Made by a program: the position numbers and the translations under genes
In this document: positions 63,281-64,000 of the stretch, piece by piece
How the letters are laid out: each line of letters opens with the position of its first letter
Position numbering within the stretch: position 1 is the first letter of the stretch
Assembly (NCBI GenBank): GCA_963708625.1
Contig: CAVPSV010000002.1
Location: 682,001 to 746,000, forward strand
Source: DASXIF01 sp036498145
GTDB lineage: Bacteria; Actinomycetota; Actinomycetes; Mycobacteriales; Jatrophihabitantaceae
DNA: 64,000 nucleotides
Direction: 5' to 3'
Notes under the pieces: model-generated
The model's input: the letters and a program-made list of their open reading frames with translations, nothing else
Told to the model about the DNA's origin: nothing
Database searches by the model: none

Positions 63281-64000
63281 GTGCCAAACGGACGGCTCAT
63301 CGGCGTGGTACGGGAATCGCTCACGGGTGAGACGCGCGTCGCGGCCACACCGGTGACGGTGAAGCAGCTGGTCACCCTTGGTTACGACGTGGTGATCGAA
63401 TCGGGCGCGGGCACCAAGGCGAACCTGACCGACGACGCCTTTGCCGAGGCCGGTGCGCGGGTGGGCAGTGCCGAGGACGCGTGGGGCGCCGACGTGGTGT
63501 TCAAGATAAACGCGCCGTCGACGGAAGAGATCGCCCGGTTGCGTGACGGTGCCACGCTCGTGTCGATGATCAGCCCGGCACTGAACCCGGAGCTGGTCGA
63601 TGCCCTCGCCCAGCGGCCGATCACGGTGCTGGCGATGGATGCGGTGCCCCGGATGTCACGCTCGCAGTCCCTGGACGTGCTGAGCTCGATGGCGAACATT
63701 GCCGGCTATCGGGCGGTGATCGAGGCGGCGCACGTCTTCGGGCGGTTCTTCACCGGCCAGGTGACTGCGGCGGGCAAAGTGCCCCCGGCCAAAGTGCTCG
63801 TCGCTGGTGCCGGCGTGGCCGGGCTCGCCGCGATCGGCACCGCGGTCAGCCTGGGTGCCGTGGTGCGCGCTACCGACGCACGCGCTGAGGTCGGCGAGCA
63901 GGTGCGCTCGATGGGCGCCGAGTTCCTACCCGTCGAAGTCGAGCAGCAGGTGAGCGCCGATGGCTACGCGCGTGAGACTAGCGAGGCCTTCAACCGCCGC
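63281..64000 (+). CDS. pntA: NAD(P) transhydrogenase alpha subunit (3' end beyond window)
   Basis: Proton-translocating transhydrogenase, NAD(H)-binding domain I. The visible 240 codons track E. coli PntA: TRVAATPVTVKQLVTLGYDV, PALNPELVDALAQRPITVLA, MSRSQSLDVLSSMANIAGYR, VFGRFFTGQVTAAGKVPPAK and the Rossmann loop VLVAGAGVAGLAAIGTAVSL. GTG 63281 has GGAG 6 bp upstream. First gene of a rightward unit; pntB is expected beyond the window. Divergent from gmk across 266 bp in which I see no other gene. Confidence 0.95.
   Translation, partial: MPNGRLIGVVRESLTGETRVAATPVTVKQLVTLGYDVVIESGAGTKANLTDDAFAEAGARVGSAEDAWGADVVFKINAPSTEEIARLRDGATLVSMISPALNPELVDALAQRPITVLAMDAVPRMSRSQSLDVLSSMANIAGYRAVIEAAHVFGRFFTGQVTAAGKVPPAKVLVAGAGVAGLAAIGTAVSLGAVVRATDARAEVGEQVRSMGAEFLPVEVEQQVSADGYARETSEAFNRR

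Overview
The window is a compact, high-GC actinobacterial chromosome segment. Gene content and order largely follow the mycobacterial backbone read backwards: rluB-scpB-scpA-parA-xerD-nudix-pyrG-mctB-steA-recN-nadK-tlyA, then tyrS, argHGRFDBJC, pheTS, rplT-rpmI-infC, and later hisG/hisE, ribHBA-E-D, rpe, rsmB, fmt, def, priA, metK, coaBC, rpoZ and gmk. The 16S 3' end carries a normal anti-Shine-Dalgarno, and GTG starts are frequent. I place it in the Actinomycetia, perhaps a Frankiales-like lineage; the genus cannot be given from the window alone.

Layout. 1-9.8 kb (minus strand): aroH (partial), rluB, scpB/scpA, parA, xerD, ADP-ribose-type Nudix hydrolase, pyrG, a small unknown gene, mctB and steA. 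9.8-17.5 kb: recN, nadK, tlyA, a small acidic protein, an SCP2-domain gene (+), a HAD phosphatase, a DUF1015 gene (+) and a TPR protein. 17.6-23.5 kb: a complete rrn operon on the minus strand (16S-23S-5S, no spacer tRNA) with a terminator, processing stems, two tandem promoters and a structured leader. 23.5-34.1 kb: tyrS, a 3-methyladenine DNA glycosylase and the whole arginine operon argCJBDFRGH with two putative ARG boxes in front of argC. 34.1-40.2 kb: pheST, an rRNA methyltransferase and infC-rpmI-rplT, with infC starting at ATC. 40.2-43.8 kb: a DUF72 gene (+) and an acetate uptake/activation pair, satP-acs. 44-54.5 kb: a hisE-hisG-membrane protein cluster, an adenylate cyclase, a universal stress protein, the riboflavin genes, rpe, rsmB, fmt and def. 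54.6-64 kb: an MFS exporter (+), priA, an SDR, metK, coaBC, rpoZ, gmk and the start of pntA (+).

Most neighbours are translationally coupled: stop and start codons overlap as GTGA, ATGA or TGATG at many junctions, so these are long polycistronic housekeeping units. The arginine block is a complete acetylated-cycle pathway with its own regulator inside the operon.

The most conspicuous anomaly is technical. At least sixteen essential or conserved genes are broken by single-base frame errors. Those I resolved are restored by a one-base change, usually removing one base and often in a short homopolymer. The errors are densest at 23.5-26.6 kb and 43-45.4 kb. I read these as uncorrected sequencing indels, not pseudogenes; the apparent Nudix-XerD fusion is very probably one of them. 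I found no CRISPR array, prophage, transposase, defence island or biosynthetic cluster, and no convincing undescribed system. The most interesting real signals are small: paired UUCG hairpins in the rrn leader, the ATC start and structured leader of infC, the double ARG box, and a calcium-loop-like acidic tail on RluB.
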